Part shown: piece after piece, positions 8,946 through 18,602 of the stretch | Numbering within the stretch: the stretch's first letter is position 1 | Layout of the letters: every line of letters begins with the position of its first letter | Assembly: GCA_900769985.1 (NCBI GenBank) | Contig: CAAGIS010000084.1 | Location: 12,795 to 76,794, forward strand | Length of the DNA stretch: 64,000 nucleotides | Source of the DNA: Spirochaetia bacterium | GTDB lineage: Bacteria; Spirochaetota; Spirochaetia; Treponematales; Treponemataceae | Direction: 5' to 3' | Position numbers and translations under genes: made by a program | The notes under the pieces: model-generated | What the model was told of the DNA's origin: nothing | What the model saw: only the letters and a program-made list of their open reading frames with translations | The model's database searches: none

Positions 8946-9862
8946 TGTCTGACGAATCAGATGCAGAATTGCTGGAACAGTTTTATTCCGACTTAATGCT
9001 GGCAGAACGTAACAGAAAATTGACTGCTTCGACTTACAGGTTTTCTGTTGAAATTTTCCTTGAATGGCTAAAGGAAAAAAACATAATATTACAGGCAGCG
9101 ACTGCAAAAGATTTGATTTTTTACAGTGTATGGCGCAAGACGACAGGAATTTCTGAAATTACGCTTGCAAAAGATTTGTCTGCAATACGTTCTTTTGGCG
9201 AGTTTCTTGTCAGGGAGAAAATCTGGTCTGAAAATTTTGCTCTTGTTCTTGAGCGCCCTAAAGTTCCGCGTCCGATTCCTGCAGTTCTTACAAGAACAGA
9301 AATTGAACATCTGCTTGAGTCAATCGATGTTTCAACTCCGCTTGGAATCAGGGATAGGGCAATTTTTGAACTGATTTATTCCTGTGGACTTAGAATTTCT
9401 GAATGCTGCGATTTAAAAACTGTAAACTTGCATATGCACGAAATGTTTGTTCTTGTAAAAGGTAAGGGTGGAAAGGAGCGTGTAATTCCGTTTGGCGCAG
9501 AAGCTCGTTCAATCTTGACTGAATATTTAAATTCTGTGCGCCCTTCACTTGTAAAATCTAGAAACGTTGCAGAAGTTTTTGTCAATTACCGCGGTGAACC
9601 TATTTCTAGAAAAGGAATCTGGAAAAAATTTAAGGAAATTCAGGTTGCTGCCGGAATTAATGCTAAAGTTCACACTTTGCGCCATTCTTTTGCGACACAC
9701 CTCCTTGAAGGCGGAGCAGACTTGCTTAGTGTACAAGAACTTTTGGGACATTCAGACCTTGCGACTACCCAGATTTATACGCATATTACAGATTGCCAAC
9801 TTGAAGAAGCTCATCATAAATATTTTCCTGCGCACAAGCATGCTACCATTAAAGATGAATAA
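8945..9862 (+). CDS. Tyrosine recombinase, XerC/XerD family (first copy)
   Basis: This 305-residue Xer recombinase has an N-terminal SAM-like core-binding domain (about 8-95) and a C-terminal catalytic domain. The catalytic residues are visible: R150 (SCGLRISE), K174 region (KGKGGKER), H243-x-x-R246 ([12 protein letters not shown]), H269 ([11 protein letters not shown]) and nucleophile Y278. Xer proteins resolve chromosome dimers at dif with FtsK. Its ATG overlaps the ftsZ stop by one base, tying expression to division. Xer1 and Xer2 in this window are probably the XerD/XerC pair; which is which cannot be settled here, though the [15 protein letters not shown] region is more XerD-like. Confidence 0.9.
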   Translation: MSDESDAELLEQFYSDLMLAERNRKLTASTYRFSVEIFLEWLKEKNIILQAATAKDLIFYSVWRKTTGISEITLAKDLSAIRSFGEFLVREKIWSENFALVLERPKVPRPIPAVLTRTEIEHLLESIDVSTPLGIRDRAIFELIYSCGLRISECCDLKTVNLHMHEMFVLVKGKGGKERVIPFGAEARSILTEYLNSVRPSLVKSRNVAEVFVNYRGEPISRKGIWKKFKEIQVAAGINAKVHTLRHSFATHLLEGGADLLSVQELLGHSDLATTQIYTHITDCQLEEAHHKYFPAHKHATIKDE

Positions 9863-9865
9863 AAT

Positions 9866-9895
9866 TTGACATTTTGCTTTACTTTTTGATAAATT
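9866..9895 (+). promoter_or_regulatory. Promoter for the TPR lipoprotein-dprA-topA segment
   Basis: TTGACA (9866-9871) is a perfect -35 box. TAAATT (9890-9895) follows at 18 bp; GATAAA (9888-9893) is an alternative -10. It lies just after the xer stop in a 150-bp gap that contains no other gene I can support. Confidence 0.5.
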
Positions 9896-10012
9896 CAAAA
9901 TATATTAAATACATTAAATTAGTGATATCTGTTCATGCCGTTTTCATTAAAGGGGACTTAATGAGAAAAAAGGGTAGACCGGATTTTTTTGTTTTTTTTG
10001 CGGGAGGAAAGA

Positions 10013-10744
10013 ATGAAAAAAATTTCATTTCTTTGTTTTTCTTTGGTTTTAAGCTGCCTGTTTTTTTCATGTTCAAAATCAAATAAAAGTATCATAAGAA
10101 TGCAGCATATCGAAGAAGGTGTTTCAAATCCTCAGTCAATAGAAGAATATCAGGATGCCATAAAAAAATATGAAGAAAGGGTTGCAGACATTCAGCTTGC
10201 ACAAAGCCAGATTGGAATATGGTATAAAATCCTTGGCACCCGTTATATTGAAAAAAAAATGTACGGCGAGGCTCTAAAATGTTTTCAGTCTGCATTGGAA
10301 TATTATCCTGATAATCAGAATCTTTACTATTACGTGGGACTTTGCGCAGCCTATATGTCGCACGCAGCCCTTGATTATGATGCGACAGGTTCTGCAGAAA
10401 AAAAAGCAAATTATTTAAAGCTTTCAGAAGAAGCGTATTTGCGTGCCATTTCGATTGAACCTCGTTATACAAGGGCTTTGTATGCAATTTCATGTTTATA
10501 CGATTTTGAACTTGGAAAGCCGGAAAGTGCAATTCCAAACCTTGAAAAACTTCTGACAATCGAAACAAAAAATATGGATGCAATGGTTTTGCTTGCAAGA
10601 TGTTACTTTGAAACTTACGAATTTGACAAAGCAATTTCGATGTATGACAGGATTATCGAAACTACAAATTCAAAAGAAAAGCGCGAACTTGCAGAACAAT
10701 TCAAAGAACAGGTAATAAAGACTAAAGAAGAATTTGAAGGTTGA
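10013..10744 (+). CDS. TPR-repeat lipoprotein
   Basis: This 243-residue protein has a type II signal peptide (MKKISFLCFSLVLSCLFFSC) with the lipobox LFFSC, so Cys20 would be lipidated. The rest is mostly tetratricopeptide repeats; clear units include YGEALKCFQSALEYYPDNQNLYYYVG and FDKAISMYDRIIE. Such lipoproteins usually scaffold envelope or periplasmic complexes. ATG 10013 is chosen for GGGAGGAAAG just upstream and for the signal peptide. The stop overlaps the dprA leader region closely (3 bases to ATG 10747). The specific role is unknown. Confidence 0.82.
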   Translation: MKKISFLCFSLVLSCLFFSCSKSNKSIIRMQHIEEGVSNPQSIEEYQDAIKKYEERVADIQLAQSQIGIWYKILGTRYIEKKMYGEALKCFQSALEYYPDNQNLYYYVGLCAAYMSHAALDYDATGSAEKKANYLKLSEEAYLRAISIEPRYTRALYAISCLYDFELGKPESAIPNLEKLLTIETKNMDAMVLLARCYFETYEFDKAISMYDRIIETTNSKEKRELAEQFKEQVIKTKEEFEG

Positions 10745-10746
10745 TT

Positions 10747-11784
10747 ATGATTGATTCAGACAAAGACTATAAACTTGCAGTTTTAGCTTTGGCTCGAATG
10801 ACTTTTCTGACATTACAGGAAAAATTTATTTTACTGAAAAAACTTGACAGTTTATATAACCTTGTTGTACTGTCTATAGAAGATATTTCTAAAATTATTG
10901 GCAGAAAATCTAAGGCATTCTGGAACGGTCAGAGTGCTCTTCAAGATGCAAAACATGACTTGAATATTATAACTAAATTTAATATTTCAACTGTTTTGTA
11001 TACTGATGAAGATTATCCTGTTTTGTTAAAGGAAATATCTGATCCGCCATTTTTACTGTTTTATCGTGGTGACATACAGTTTTTAAAAAATAAAAGCGTT
11101 TCTGTTGTAGGAACTCGAAAAATTATAAAAGAGTCTGCTTCTGAGTGTTTTGATTTTGCAAAATCTGCCTGTCTTGACGGTGTAAACGTAATAAGCGGGT
11201 TGGCTTTTGGTATTGACAGAAAAGCGCACGAAGGTGCACTTGAAGCATACTATGAAGCTGAAGGCAGATTTTCTGTCGGTAAAACAGCTGCTGTTTTGCC
11301 TGGTGGAATTGATATTATTGTTCCGAGAAGTCATACAATGCTTGCTGCAAAGATTCTTGAAGCTGGAGGTTGTATTTTAAGCGAATACCCTCCTGGTTTT
11401 GAACCGAAACCGTATTGCTTTGTTCAGCGTAACAGGATTATTGCAGGACTTTCTTGTGCTACAGTTGTAATTCAGGCTCCTCCAGGAAGTGGTGCAATGT
11501 TGACTGCAGGATTTGCCGTTGATTATAATCGAGAGGTTGTTTTTCATTCGGTTGCATTTTCGGAGAATTGCAAAAAGATAAGCGAATTAGTTAAAGTTCA
11601 GCTTTTAAATAATGCTCAGACTGGCAGAAGTGCAGCTAATAAATTAAAAAATGATCCGGAGTTATATGTTCAAGACGGAGCGCCTGTTGTAAATGATTAT
11701 GCAGAGTATTGCCGTTTTATGAATGAACATCCGGGAGTAAAAATATATAATGAAACTAACTGTGCTCAGTTGAACTTGTTTTAA
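10747..11784 (+). CDS. dprA: DNA-processing protein DprA (Smf)
   Basis: DprA binds incoming single-stranded DNA and loads RecA during transformation. The 345-residue protein has an N-terminal helical SAM-like region (1-70) and then the Rossmann-like DprA fold: DYPVLLKEISDPPFLLFYRGD, VSVVGTRKI, VISGLAFGIDRKAHEGAL, AVLPGGIDIIVPRSH, LSEYPPGFEPKPYCFVQRNRIIAGLS, and GAMLTAGFAVDYNREV. A recognisable C-terminal winged helix is lacking; the tail after about residue 285 is short and unassigned. ATG 10747 is preferred over TTG 10741. Confidence 0.92.
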   Translation: MIDSDKDYKLAVLALARMTFLTLQEKFILLKKLDSLYNLVVLSIEDISKIIGRKSKAFWNGQSALQDAKHDLNIITKFNISTVLYTDEDYPVLLKEISDPPFLLFYRGDIQFLKNKSVSVVGTRKIIKESASECFDFAKSACLDGVNVISGLAFGIDRKAHEGALEAYYEAEGRFSVGKTAAVLPGGIDIIVPRSHTMLAAKILEAGGCILSEYPPGFEPKPYCFVQRNRIIAGLSCATVVIQAPPGSGAMLTAGFAVDYNREVVFHSVAFSENCKKISELVKVQLLNNAQTGRSAANKLKNDPELYVQDGAPVVNDYAEYCRFMNEHPGVKIYNETNCAQLNLF

Positions 11785-11827
11785 TTTAATGTTTAACACA
11801 ATCAAATGAGCTTGAAGAAGGATGGTT

Positions 11828-14023
11828 ATGGCTGAATCTACTGAAAAAAAAGCAAAATCAAAAAAAAAGGGAATGCAGACTTTAGTTATTGTAGAATCCC
11901 CTGCCAAAGCAAAAACTATAGAAAAATATTTAGGAACCGGATATACAGTAAAGGCATCAATGGGACATTTAATTGACCTTCCTAAGTCAAGGATTGCAAT
12001 AGATGTTGAAAATAATTTTCAGCCGGAATATATTACGGTACGCGGAAAGGCAAAGCTTTTAAAGGAACTGCAGAAAGATGCCAAAAAAAGTGATGTTGTT
12101 CTGCTTGCATCTGATAATGACCGCGAGGGAGAAGCTATTGCCTGGCATTTAAAGAATGCAATTCAGGGTAAGACAGATGCAAAAATTGGTCGTATCGTAT
12201 TCAATGAAATTACTCCTGTTGCAATAAAAGAAGCCGTAAAAAAGCCGGGCGAAATAATAGAGTCAAAAGTTAATGCACAAAAAGCCCGCCGTGTTCTTGA
12301 CCGACTTGTAGGTTATAACTTAAGTCCGCTTTTGTGGAGCAAAGTAAAAAACGGACTTTCTGCAGGGCGAGTTCAGTCTGTTGCGCTTAAATTGATTTGC
12401 GAGAGGGAAGAAGAAGTCGAAAACTTTTTGCCGGAAGAATACTGGTCGCTTGATGCAGATTTTGTAAAAGGCAAGTCATCTTTTACGGCACAGCTTGTTA
12501 CTTATAAAGGCGAAAAACCTGCATTAAAAAACGAAGAACAGGTTAACGGCATAATTGAAGAAATAAAAAATGCAGACTGTAAAGTTGTAGGAATAAAATA
12601 TACAGATAAAGTAGTCCGCCCGAAAGCACCGTTTACTACTTCAAAATTGCAGCAGGCAGCAGCAAACAAACTAGGGTTTACGTCGCGAAAGACAATGCAG
12701 ATTGCCCAGCAGTTGTATGAAGGTATTAACATAGGTTCAAGCCGTGTCGGACTTATAACTTATATGCGTACTGACTCTGTTCGTATTTCGCAGACGGCGC
12801 TGGATGAAGTGCGCGGCTGGATTTCTAAAAATTACCCAGAAGACTTGCCTGCTGAGCAGATTCAGTACGCAGTCGGAAAAGGTGCACAAGACGCGCACGA
12901 AGGTATAAGACCGACTTATGTTTCTTATACTCCAGATTCTGTAAAAGATAATCTTACTCGTGATCAGCTAAGGCTTTATACGATAATATGGGAGCGTTTT
13001 GTTTCAAGTCAGATGAATAATGCAAAAACGCGGACTACAAGTGTTGAAATTCAGGCAGGTGATGCAACTTTCAGAGTGTCTGCAAGTAAAATTATAGACA
13101 AAGGTTTTTACCATGTAATTCATCTGCTTTCATCAAAAGACGATTCTACAGGAAGCCTTCCGTCATTAAAAGAAGGCGAAACACTTTCTGCGGCAAAGTT
13201 CTACCCGGAACAGCATTTTACTCAAGGTCCGGCACGTTTTACAGATGCTTCGATTGTAAAAACGCTTGAAGAAAAAGGAATCGGCAGACCTTCTACTTAT
13301 GCACCGATTATTTCTGTTCTACTTGACAGGTATTACGTTACGCGCGTAAACAAGCAGCTTGTTCCTACTCAACTTGGAAGAATGATTTGCAAAATTCTTG
13401 TTGAGTCTTTTCCAAATGTAATAAACGAAGCATTTACTGCAGAAATCGAGAATAATCTTGATGCTGTTGAACAGGACAAACTTGTCTGGAACAATATGAT
13501 AGGTGATTTTTATAAGCCTTTTAAACAGCGCGTCGATGATGTAATGGAAAAGCAGGAGAGCGTAAAAGGTTTCCTTGACGAGCAGACAGACAAAATCTGC
13601 GAAAAATGTGGCAAGCCGATGGTAAAAAAACTCGGACGCTTTGGATATTTTCTTGCATGCTCTGGCTTCCCTGAATGTCACAATACGCGTTCGATTCCGC
13701 TTGCAAAATGTCCTATGCCTGGCTGTGACGGCGAAATTGTTGCAAGAAAGACTAAAGGTCGCGGAAAAGAATTTTACGGCTGTACAAATTATCCGTCGTG
13801 CAATTTTATTTCACACTTTAAGCCTATTGACCAGTATTGCCCAAAATGCGGCTGGTTTCTTGTAGAAAAATATGACAAGAAAAACGGCTCGTATAAATCA
13901 TGTATAAATCCTGACTGTGACTATCTGCACTCTGTTACAGAAGCAGTTGAAGAAGCACAGAAAGAGGCTTTTGCAAAAGAAAACGAGATTGAAAAACTCT
14001 CAAAGCAAAGTCTTGAGGCATAA
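11828..14023 (+). CDS. topA: DNA topoisomerase I
   Basis: This type IA topoisomerase of 731 residues relaxes negative supercoils. The Toprim domain begins TLVIVESPAKAKTIEKYLG with LLASDNDREGEAIAWHL. The active tyrosine lies in GLITYMRTDSVRIS (about residue 312). Three C-terminal zinc-ribbon repeats are present: CEKC...CSGFPEC, CPMPGC...CTNYPSC and CPKC...CINPDC. The N-terminus is Lys-rich (EKKAKSKKK). ATG 11828 is favoured because GAAGAAGG ends 6 bases before it; ATG 11822 is in frame. Confidence 0.96.
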   Translation: MAESTEKKAKSKKKGMQTLVIVESPAKAKTIEKYLGTGYTVKASMGHLIDLPKSRIAIDVENNFQPEYITVRGKAKLLKELQKDAKKSDVVLLASDNDREGEAIAWHLKNAIQGKTDAKIGRIVFNEITPVAIKEAVKKPGEIIESKVNAQKARRVLDRLVGYNLSPLLWSKVKNGLSAGRVQSVALKLICEREEEVENFLPEEYWSLDADFVKGKSSFTAQLVTYKGEKPALKNEEQVNGIIEEIKNADCKVVGIKYTDKVVRPKAPFTTSKLQQAAANKLGFTSRKTMQIAQQLYEGINIGSSRVGLITYMRTDSVRISQTALDEVRGWISKNYPEDLPAEQIQYAVGKGAQDAHEGIRPTYVSYTPDSVKDNLTRDQLRLYTIIWERFVSSQMNNAKTRTTSVEIQAGDATFRVSASKIIDKGFYHVIHLLSSKDDSTGSLPSLKEGETLSAAKFYPEQHFTQGPARFTDASIVKTLEEKGIGRPSTYAPIISVLLDRYYVTRVNKQLVPTQLGRMICKILVESFPNVINEAFTAEIENNLDAVEQDKLVWNNMIGDFYKPFKQRVDDVMEKQESVKGFLDEQTDKICEKCGKPMVKKLGRFGYFLACSGFPECHNTRSIPLAKCPMPGCDGEIVARKTKGRGKEFYGCTNYPSCNFISHFKPIDQYCPKCGWFLVEKYDKKNGSYKSCINPDCDYLHSVTEAVEEAQKEAFAKENEIEKLSKQSLEA

Positions 14024-14033
14024 GTGAATTTTC

Positions 14034-14951
14034 ATGGCAGACAGAATTCTGATACCGGACGTAATTGACGAGTTTTTGCTGTATCTTGAAAGCGTAAAAG
14101 GCTATTCAAAGAATACAGTTATCTCTTATAAAAATGATCTTGAAAAATTTAAATTTTACTCCGGAACTGCAAAGTATATTGATGAACTTTCGTTTAATGA
14201 CATACGTTATGCGATTGCAGGTCTGTCAGAACGTGGAGAAAAATCAACGACAATTAACAGGTATATTTCTGCTGTAAGAACTTTATTTGCCTATTGCAAA
14301 AAATTTGATTATATTAAAGAAAACCCTTGTTTAAAATTAAAAACTGTAAAAAGCGACAGACCGTATCATCAGGTTATTACAGATCAGGAGATGTATGAAA
14401 TATGTTCTGAACCTGATAAAAAACAGATGTTATGGCCGGCAAGGGATAAAGCAATTTTTGAAATGCTTTATTCTTCTGGCTGTCGTGTAAGCGAATTATG
14501 TTCGCTAAAGACAACCAGTTTTAGTTCTGATTATAAAAGGGCAAAAATTACGGGAAAAGGGAATAAGCAGCGCTTTGTTTATTTTGAAGAAGATGCAGTT
14601 AATGCTCTGAAAGAATATTTAAAAGAGCGTTCGGTGTTGATTCAAAAAAAACAGTCTTCTTTTTCTGATTATGTTTTTCTGAATCAAAGTGGTTCTCCGC
14701 TTACAGTTCGCGGAGTTGCATGGATTTTGTCAAAATATACAGGTGTAGGCGGAGTTAATCACCATTTTTCACCTCATGATTTCAGGCATGCTTTTGCAAC
14801 TGCGCTTGTTAACGAAGGACTTGATATAAGAAAAGTTCAGGCTTTACTGGGACATTCAAGTGTTTCTACGACACAGAGGTACACTCATGTAACCAGAAAC
14901 AAAGTTATAAATGATTACAGAAAAGCGCATCCGCATGGAAAAGAAAACTAA
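14034..14951 (+). CDS. Tyrosine recombinase, XerC/XerD family (second copy)
   Basis: This 305-residue Xer recombinase has an N-terminal core-binding domain (LLYLESVKGYSKNTVISYKNDL) and the catalytic set R151 (GCRVSEL), K175 region (GKGNKQR), H248-x-x-R251 (HDFRHAFATAL), H274 (LLGHSSVSTTQ) and Y283 (QRYTH). Together with the gene at 8945 it can make up the XerC/XerD pair acting at dif. Its start lies 10 bp after topA, and the linkage to hslVU resembles the codV/xerC-hslV-hslU arrangement of Firmicutes, which favours XerC here. Confidence 0.9.
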   Translation: MADRILIPDVIDEFLLYLESVKGYSKNTVISYKNDLEKFKFYSGTAKYIDELSFNDIRYAIAGLSERGEKSTTINRYISAVRTLFAYCKKFDYIKENPCLKLKTVKSDRPYHQVITDQEMYEICSEPDKKQMLWPARDKAIFEMLYSSGCRVSELCSLKTTSFSSDYKRAKITGKGNKQRFVYFEEDAVNALKEYLKERSVLIQKKQSSFSDYVFLNQSGSPLTVRGVAWILSKYTGVGGVNHHFSPHDFRHAFATALVNEGLDIRKVQALLGHSSVSTTQRYTHVTRNKVINDYRKAHPHGKEN

Positions 14952-15025
14952 AGGAATCTCTAAAAATTTCACCTTGTAGAGATAACTCTTATAATTCTTT
15001 TAAGTGTGAATAATAGGAGCAAAAA

Positions 15026-15568
15026 ATGAGTAACAAAACAAAAATTAGAAGTACGACAGTAATCGCAGTTAAAAAAGACGGAAAAGTTGCCATGGCAGGC
15101 GACGGTCAGGTTACGCTTGGTGAAACTGTTTGTAAAGGCAATGCCAGAAAAGTACGCAAAATTTACGATGGAAAAATATTGACCGGATTTGCCGGTTCTG
15201 TTGCAGATGCTTTTACGCTACTTGATAAATTTGAAACAAAAGTAAAAGAGTTTAACGGAGATTTGACGCGCAGTGCTGTTGAACTTGCAAAAGCCTGGAG
15301 AACAGACCGTTCGCTTCAGAAACTTGAAGCAATGCTCATTGTCGCAGATGCATCAAAGATTTTATTGATTTCTGGCGACGGAAACGTAATTGAACCTGAA
15401 AACGATGTCCTTGCAATCGGTTCAGGCGGAAATTATGCATATTCAGCAGCTCTGGCATATCTTGACGGTTCATCTTTGAGTGCAAAAGAAATTGCAGAAA
15501 AGAGCCTTAAAATTGCTGGAAATATCTGTATTTATACAAACGAAAACATAACTGTAGAGGAACTTTAA
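15026..15568 (+). CDS. hslV: ATP-dependent protease peptidase subunit HslV (ClpQ)
   Basis: HslV is the proteasome-like peptidase of the HslUV protease. The 180-residue protein carries [25 protein letters not shown]; Thr10 is the likely catalytic N-terminal residue after removal of a 9-residue leader (MSNKTKIRS). Further family motifs are [44 protein letters not shown] and [18 protein letters not shown] lies before ATG 15026. A 74-bp gap upstream holds a TATAAT at 14990-14995 without a convincing -35 box. The stop overlaps the hslU start (TAATG). Confidence 0.95.
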   Translation: MSNKTKIRSTTVIAVKKDGKVAMAGDGQVTLGETVCKGNARKVRKIYDGKILTGFAGSVADAFTLLDKFETKVKEFNGDLTRSAVELAKAWRTDRSLQKLEAMLIVADASKILLISGDGNVIEPENDVLAIGSGGNYAYSAALAYLDGSSLSAKEIAEKSLKIAGNICIYTNENITVEEL

Positions 15569-17037
15569 TGAACAACACTGAACTTGCAAATTGCAGCAAT
15601 GAAAAATCTGTAAGCGTTACTGACAAAGCTCAGGATCTTACTCCGCGCCAGATTGTAGAAAAACTTGACTCTTATATTATCGGGCAGAAAAATGCAAAAA
15701 AAGCTGTTGCCGTTGCATTACGAAACAGAACAAGGCGCTTAAAACTTTCTGATGATATAAGGGAAGAAGTTACTCCGAAAAACATTCTTATGATTGGTCC
15801 TACAGGTGTCGGTAAGACAGAAATTGCACGCCGCCTTGCAAATCTTTGCGGTGCGCCTTTTATAAAGGTTGAAGCTACAAAATATACAGAAGTTGGTTAT
15901 GTCGGCCGCGATGTTGAATCAATGGTCAGGGATTTGATGGCAGTCGGATTTAACAGCGTAAAGCTCGAAATGGAAGAGGAACTTAAAGAAAGCTGCAAGG
16001 AAAAAGTTGAAGATAGCCTTCTTGACCTTCTTTTACCGGGAAGCGATAAAAAATCGCAGAAACAAAATAACGTACTCGGCAATATTTTTGGTGTTCAAAA
16101 AACGCAGGAAAAATCTGCAGCAGAGCAGGAACAGGAAACACAGGAAAAACAGCAGATGAATTCGACGCGCGAAAAATTCCGTGTAATGCTCCGTGAAGGA
16201 AAACTTGAAGACCGCGAAGTTGAAATTTCTGTAACGAGTGCTCCTCGTGGAAGTATGAGCATTTTTACAGGCGGAAGTCTTGATGACATTGAATCTGCGA
16301 TGCAGAACATTCAGGAAATGATGAATGGTGCACGCAAAAAACTTCGGACAGTTACGGTTGCAGAAGCCCGTAAAATCCTTACTGAGCAGATTCTTGACAG
16401 CATGATTGATGCAGACAAAGCGGCTGATATTGCAAAAGAAAGGGTAGAACAGTCAGGCATCATTTTTATTGACGAAATCGATAAAATTGCAGTTCACGGA
16501 GAAAGTCACGGACCTGCTGTAAGCCGCGAGGGCGTTCAGCGTGATATTCTTCCAATTGTAGAAGGTTGCCATGTAAATACAAAATGGGGCGTAGTTGATA
16601 CAAAGCATATTCTGTTCATTGCAGCCGGTGCATTCAGCCTTTCAAAGCCGAGCGATTTGATTCCTGAACTTCAGGGACGTTTCCCACTTCGTGTAGAACT
16701 TGATTCGCTTAACAAAGATGATTTTAAACGGATTCTTACAGAACCAAAAAATGCACTTATCAAACAGTATACAGCGCTTCTTGCAACAGAAGGCGTAACT
16801 TTAGATTTTAAGGAAGAAGCTATCGACCGCATAAGTTCTATGGCAGAAGAAGTCAATGCAAAAAGCGAAAACATCGGTGCACGCCGTCTTCATACGATTA
16901 TGGAAAAAGTACTTGATGAAATTTCTTTTGAAGCTGACGAACATAAAGGCGAAACAATTTCCATCGATGCTTCCTATGTTGACGAAAAAGTACAGGAAGT
17001 TGCAGGCAACGAAGATTTGTCGCGCTATATTTTGTAA
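15568..17037 (+). CDS. hslU: ATP-dependent protease ATPase subunit HslU (ClpY)
   Basis: HslU is the AAA+ unfoldase that feeds substrates to HslV. The 489-residue protein starts its core with LTPRQIVEKLDSYIIGQKNAKKAVAVALRNR. It has Walker A GPTGVGKTE (77-85), KVEATKYTEVGYVGRDVESMVRDL, a Glu/Gln-rich intermediate I domain (about 130-270), Walker B GIIFIDEIDKIA (about 297), VQRDILPIVEG, and sensor-2 GARRLHTIMEKVL, and it ends NEDLSRYIL. The first 20 residues are a non-conserved extension. One-base overlap with hslV implies translational coupling. Confidence 0.96.
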   Translation: MNNTELANCSNEKSVSVTDKAQDLTPRQIVEKLDSYIIGQKNAKKAVAVALRNRTRRLKLSDDIREEVTPKNILMIGPTGVGKTEIARRLANLCGAPFIKVEATKYTEVGYVGRDVESMVRDLMAVGFNSVKLEMEEELKESCKEKVEDSLLDLLLPGSDKKSQKQNNVLGNIFGVQKTQEKSAAEQEQETQEKQQMNSTREKFRVMLREGKLEDREVEISVTSAPRGSMSIFTGGSLDDIESAMQNIQEMMNGARKKLRTVTVAEARKILTEQILDSMIDADKAADIAKERVEQSGIIFIDEIDKIAVHGESHGPAVSREGVQRDILPIVEGCHVNTKWGVVDTKHILFIAAGAFSLSKPSDLIPELQGRFPLRVELDSLNKDDFKRILTEPKNALIKQYTALLATEGVTLDFKEEAIDRISSMAEEVNAKSENIGARRLHTIMEKVLDEISFEADEHKGETISIDASYVDEKVQEVAGNEDLSRYIL

Positions 17038-17084
17038 TTTAAAGCCTTAAAATTCAATTCAGCATAATAGCATAAAATGCATAT

Positions 17085-17124
17085 AAAGCACACATTTTTT
17101 TAATACGGAATGTGTGCTTTTTTT
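17085..17124 (+). terminator. Rho-independent terminator after hslU
   Basis: AAAGCACACATT (17085-17096) pairs perfectly with AATGTGTGCTTT (17109-17120), and a T run continues to 17124. It separates hslVU from the flagellar operon. Confidence 0.85.
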
Positions 17125-17159
17125 ATAAACTTTTTTTTTTTAATTCCGAAAATCAGAGT

Positions 17160-17582
17160 ATGAATTCTTTTACACGTTCAGTTGATTTATTACAGAGAGC
17201 TCTTGATGTTAATACACTTCGTTACCAAGTGTCTGCAAATAATATTGCTCTGGCAGATGTTCCAAACTACAAACGTACAGCCGTTAATTTTGAAAGTGAA
17301 CTGAAAAAAGCTTTTGAGTCGGAAGAAAAAACAAAAAACGCTTTTGAACTTAATACTTATTCACCGCTCCATTTTAAAATTAACAATGTAATTGATTATA
17401 GAACAGTTGAACCGCAGCGTACAGTCGACTATCTTTCAACTGAAAAGGCAAACGGTAATAATGTAAACGTAGAAACAGAAGCAATGAACATTGTTAAAGT
17501 TGAAATGCAGTATAAAATGCTGTCGCTTCTGCAAAATTATGAATTTTCGCAGGTAAAAACTGCAATGTCTGCAATAAGGTAG
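17160..17582 (+). CDS. flgB: Flagellar basal-body rod protein FlgB
   Basis: FlgB is a proximal rod component of the periplasmic flagellar basal body, exported by the flagellar type III system. The 140-residue protein begins MNSFTRSVDLLQRALDVNTLRYQVSANNIALADVPNYKR, the conserved rod-protein N-terminus, and ends with the amphipathic helix NIVKVEMQYKMLSLLQ. ATG 17160 is chosen by family alignment; only a weak GAG precedes it. It heads a run of eight flagellar genes. Confidence 0.93.
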   Translation: MNSFTRSVDLLQRALDVNTLRYQVSANNIALADVPNYKRTAVNFESELKKAFESEEKTKNAFELNTYSPLHFKINNVIDYRTVEPQRTVDYLSTEKANGNNVNVETEAMNIVKVEMQYKMLSLLQNYEFSQVKTAMSAIR

Positions 17583-17644
17583 CTTTTACAAAAGCAGGCT
17601 TAAAAAGATTGTAGAAATATTCTAAAAGTATGGAGGAATAGAAA

Positions 17645-18103
17645 ATGGGATTATTTACAAGTATAAACATAGCTTCAACAGGACTTGCAGCAGAACGGCT
17701 TAGAAGTGATGTAATTTCTGATAATATTGCCAATGCTTCTACAACTCGTACTCAGGACGGAGGACCTTACAAGCGTTCCCGCGTAATTTTTGAACCTGTG
17801 GCAGACACAAATCCTACATGGCGTACACCATATCTTCCGTCAAACCTCGATAACGGGGCAGGACAGGGCGTTAAAGTCCGTGAAATTGTAAAAGACACAA
17901 GCCGCGGAACTCTTATCTTTGATCCCGACCATCCTGATGCAATAAAATCAGGCCCGGAAAAAGGGTACGTTGAATATCCTAACGTAAACATCGTAAACGA
18001 AATGGTAGATTTGATTGCTTCCAGCCGTGCTTATGAAGCAAATACGACTGTAATAGAAGGCGCAAAATCAATGTTCTCTGCAGCTCTTGATATCGGTCGC
18101 TAA
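17645..18103 (+). CDS. flgC: Flagellar basal-body rod protein FlgC
   Basis: FlgC is a second proximal-rod subunit. The 152-residue protein carries GLFTSINIASTGLAAERLRSDVISDNIANASTTRT (rod signature) and the C-terminal motif YPNVNIVNEMVDLIASSRAYEANTTVIEGAKSMFSAALDI. GGAGG precedes ATG 17645. It lies 62 bp after flgB, with fliE 32 bp further on. Confidence 0.94.
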   Translation: MGLFTSINIASTGLAAERLRSDVISDNIANASTTRTQDGGPYKRSRVIFEPVADTNPTWRTPYLPSNLDNGAGQGVKVREIVKDTSRGTLIFDPDHPDAIKSGPEKGYVEYPNVNIVNEMVDLIASSRAYEANTTVIEGAKSMFSAALDIGR

Positions 18104-18135
18104 AGCATATATTATGTCAAGCAGATGGGGTAAAT

Positions 18136-18471
18136 ATGACTGTAAATAATCCAGACATTCTGAATATGAACAAGACGTTTTCATCAGCAGGATATAATTC
18201 CGTTTCGTCAAACCTTATATCTGCTGCTGAAGTTACGACAGAAAAATACCGCAAGTCTTTTGACAGTTACATACTTGATGCTGTTTCAAAAATGAATGAA
18301 CAGCAGATGGACGTCAGCCGACTTGAACAGAAAGCTATCGTTGACCCTGAGTCAGTTGACATTCATGACATTACTACGGCAATGGCAAAAGCCCAGATGT
18401 CAATGAGTCTTGCAAAGACTGTAGTAGACCGGGTTGTAACAGGCTGGAATGAAATTACGACTACAAGGTAG
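18136..18471 (+). CDS. fliE: Flagellar hook-basal body protein FliE
   Basis: FliE joins the MS ring to the rod. The 111-residue protein has the family C-terminal region: SFDSYILDAVSKMNEQQMDVSRLEQKAIVDPESVDIHDITTAMAKAQMSMSLAKTVVDRVVTGWNEI. ATGGGG upstream of ATG 18136 supplies a modest ribosome-binding site. The position between flgC and fliF is the usual one. Confidence 0.92.
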   Translation: MTVNNPDILNMNKTFSSAGYNSVSSNLISAAEVTTEKYRKSFDSYILDAVSKMNEQQMDVSRLEQKAIVDPESVDIHDITTAMAKAQMSMSLAKTVVDRVVTGWNEITTTR

Positions 18472-18525
18472 AATAAAAGATATTAAACTTCTTTTCGCTT
18501 TCTATAGAAAAAAAAATATTTTCTC

Positions 18526-18574
18526 TTTTCAGAATTTAATCTATATGATATAATGACAGATAATTATAATTGTC
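18526..18574 (+). promoter_or_regulatory. Possible internal promoter and AT-rich palindrome before fliF
   Basis: TTTTCA (18526-18531) and TATAAT (18549-18554) are 17 bp apart. They are followed at once by an imperfect palindrome running from GACA (18555) to TGTC (18574) around an AT core. This 131-bp gap is the largest inside the flagellar operon. The -35 match is 4 of 6, so the call is tentative. Confidence 0.35.
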
Positions 18575-18602
18575 TATATTATTCGTTCACGGGAGGGGTC
18601 AG

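Noticed and set aside
9961..10086. Short ORF (MRKKGRPDFF...) with a GGGG site before the TPR lipoprotein
   Set aside because: It overlaps the lipoprotein signal-peptide codons in another frame and has low-complexity Phe/Lys content. A regulatory leader is possible but unsupported.
17061..17090. dif-like sequence (AGCATAATAGCATAAAATGC)
   Set aside because: It lacks two inverted 11-bp Xer arms around a 6-bp centre; resemblance is only AT-richness and a CATAA word.
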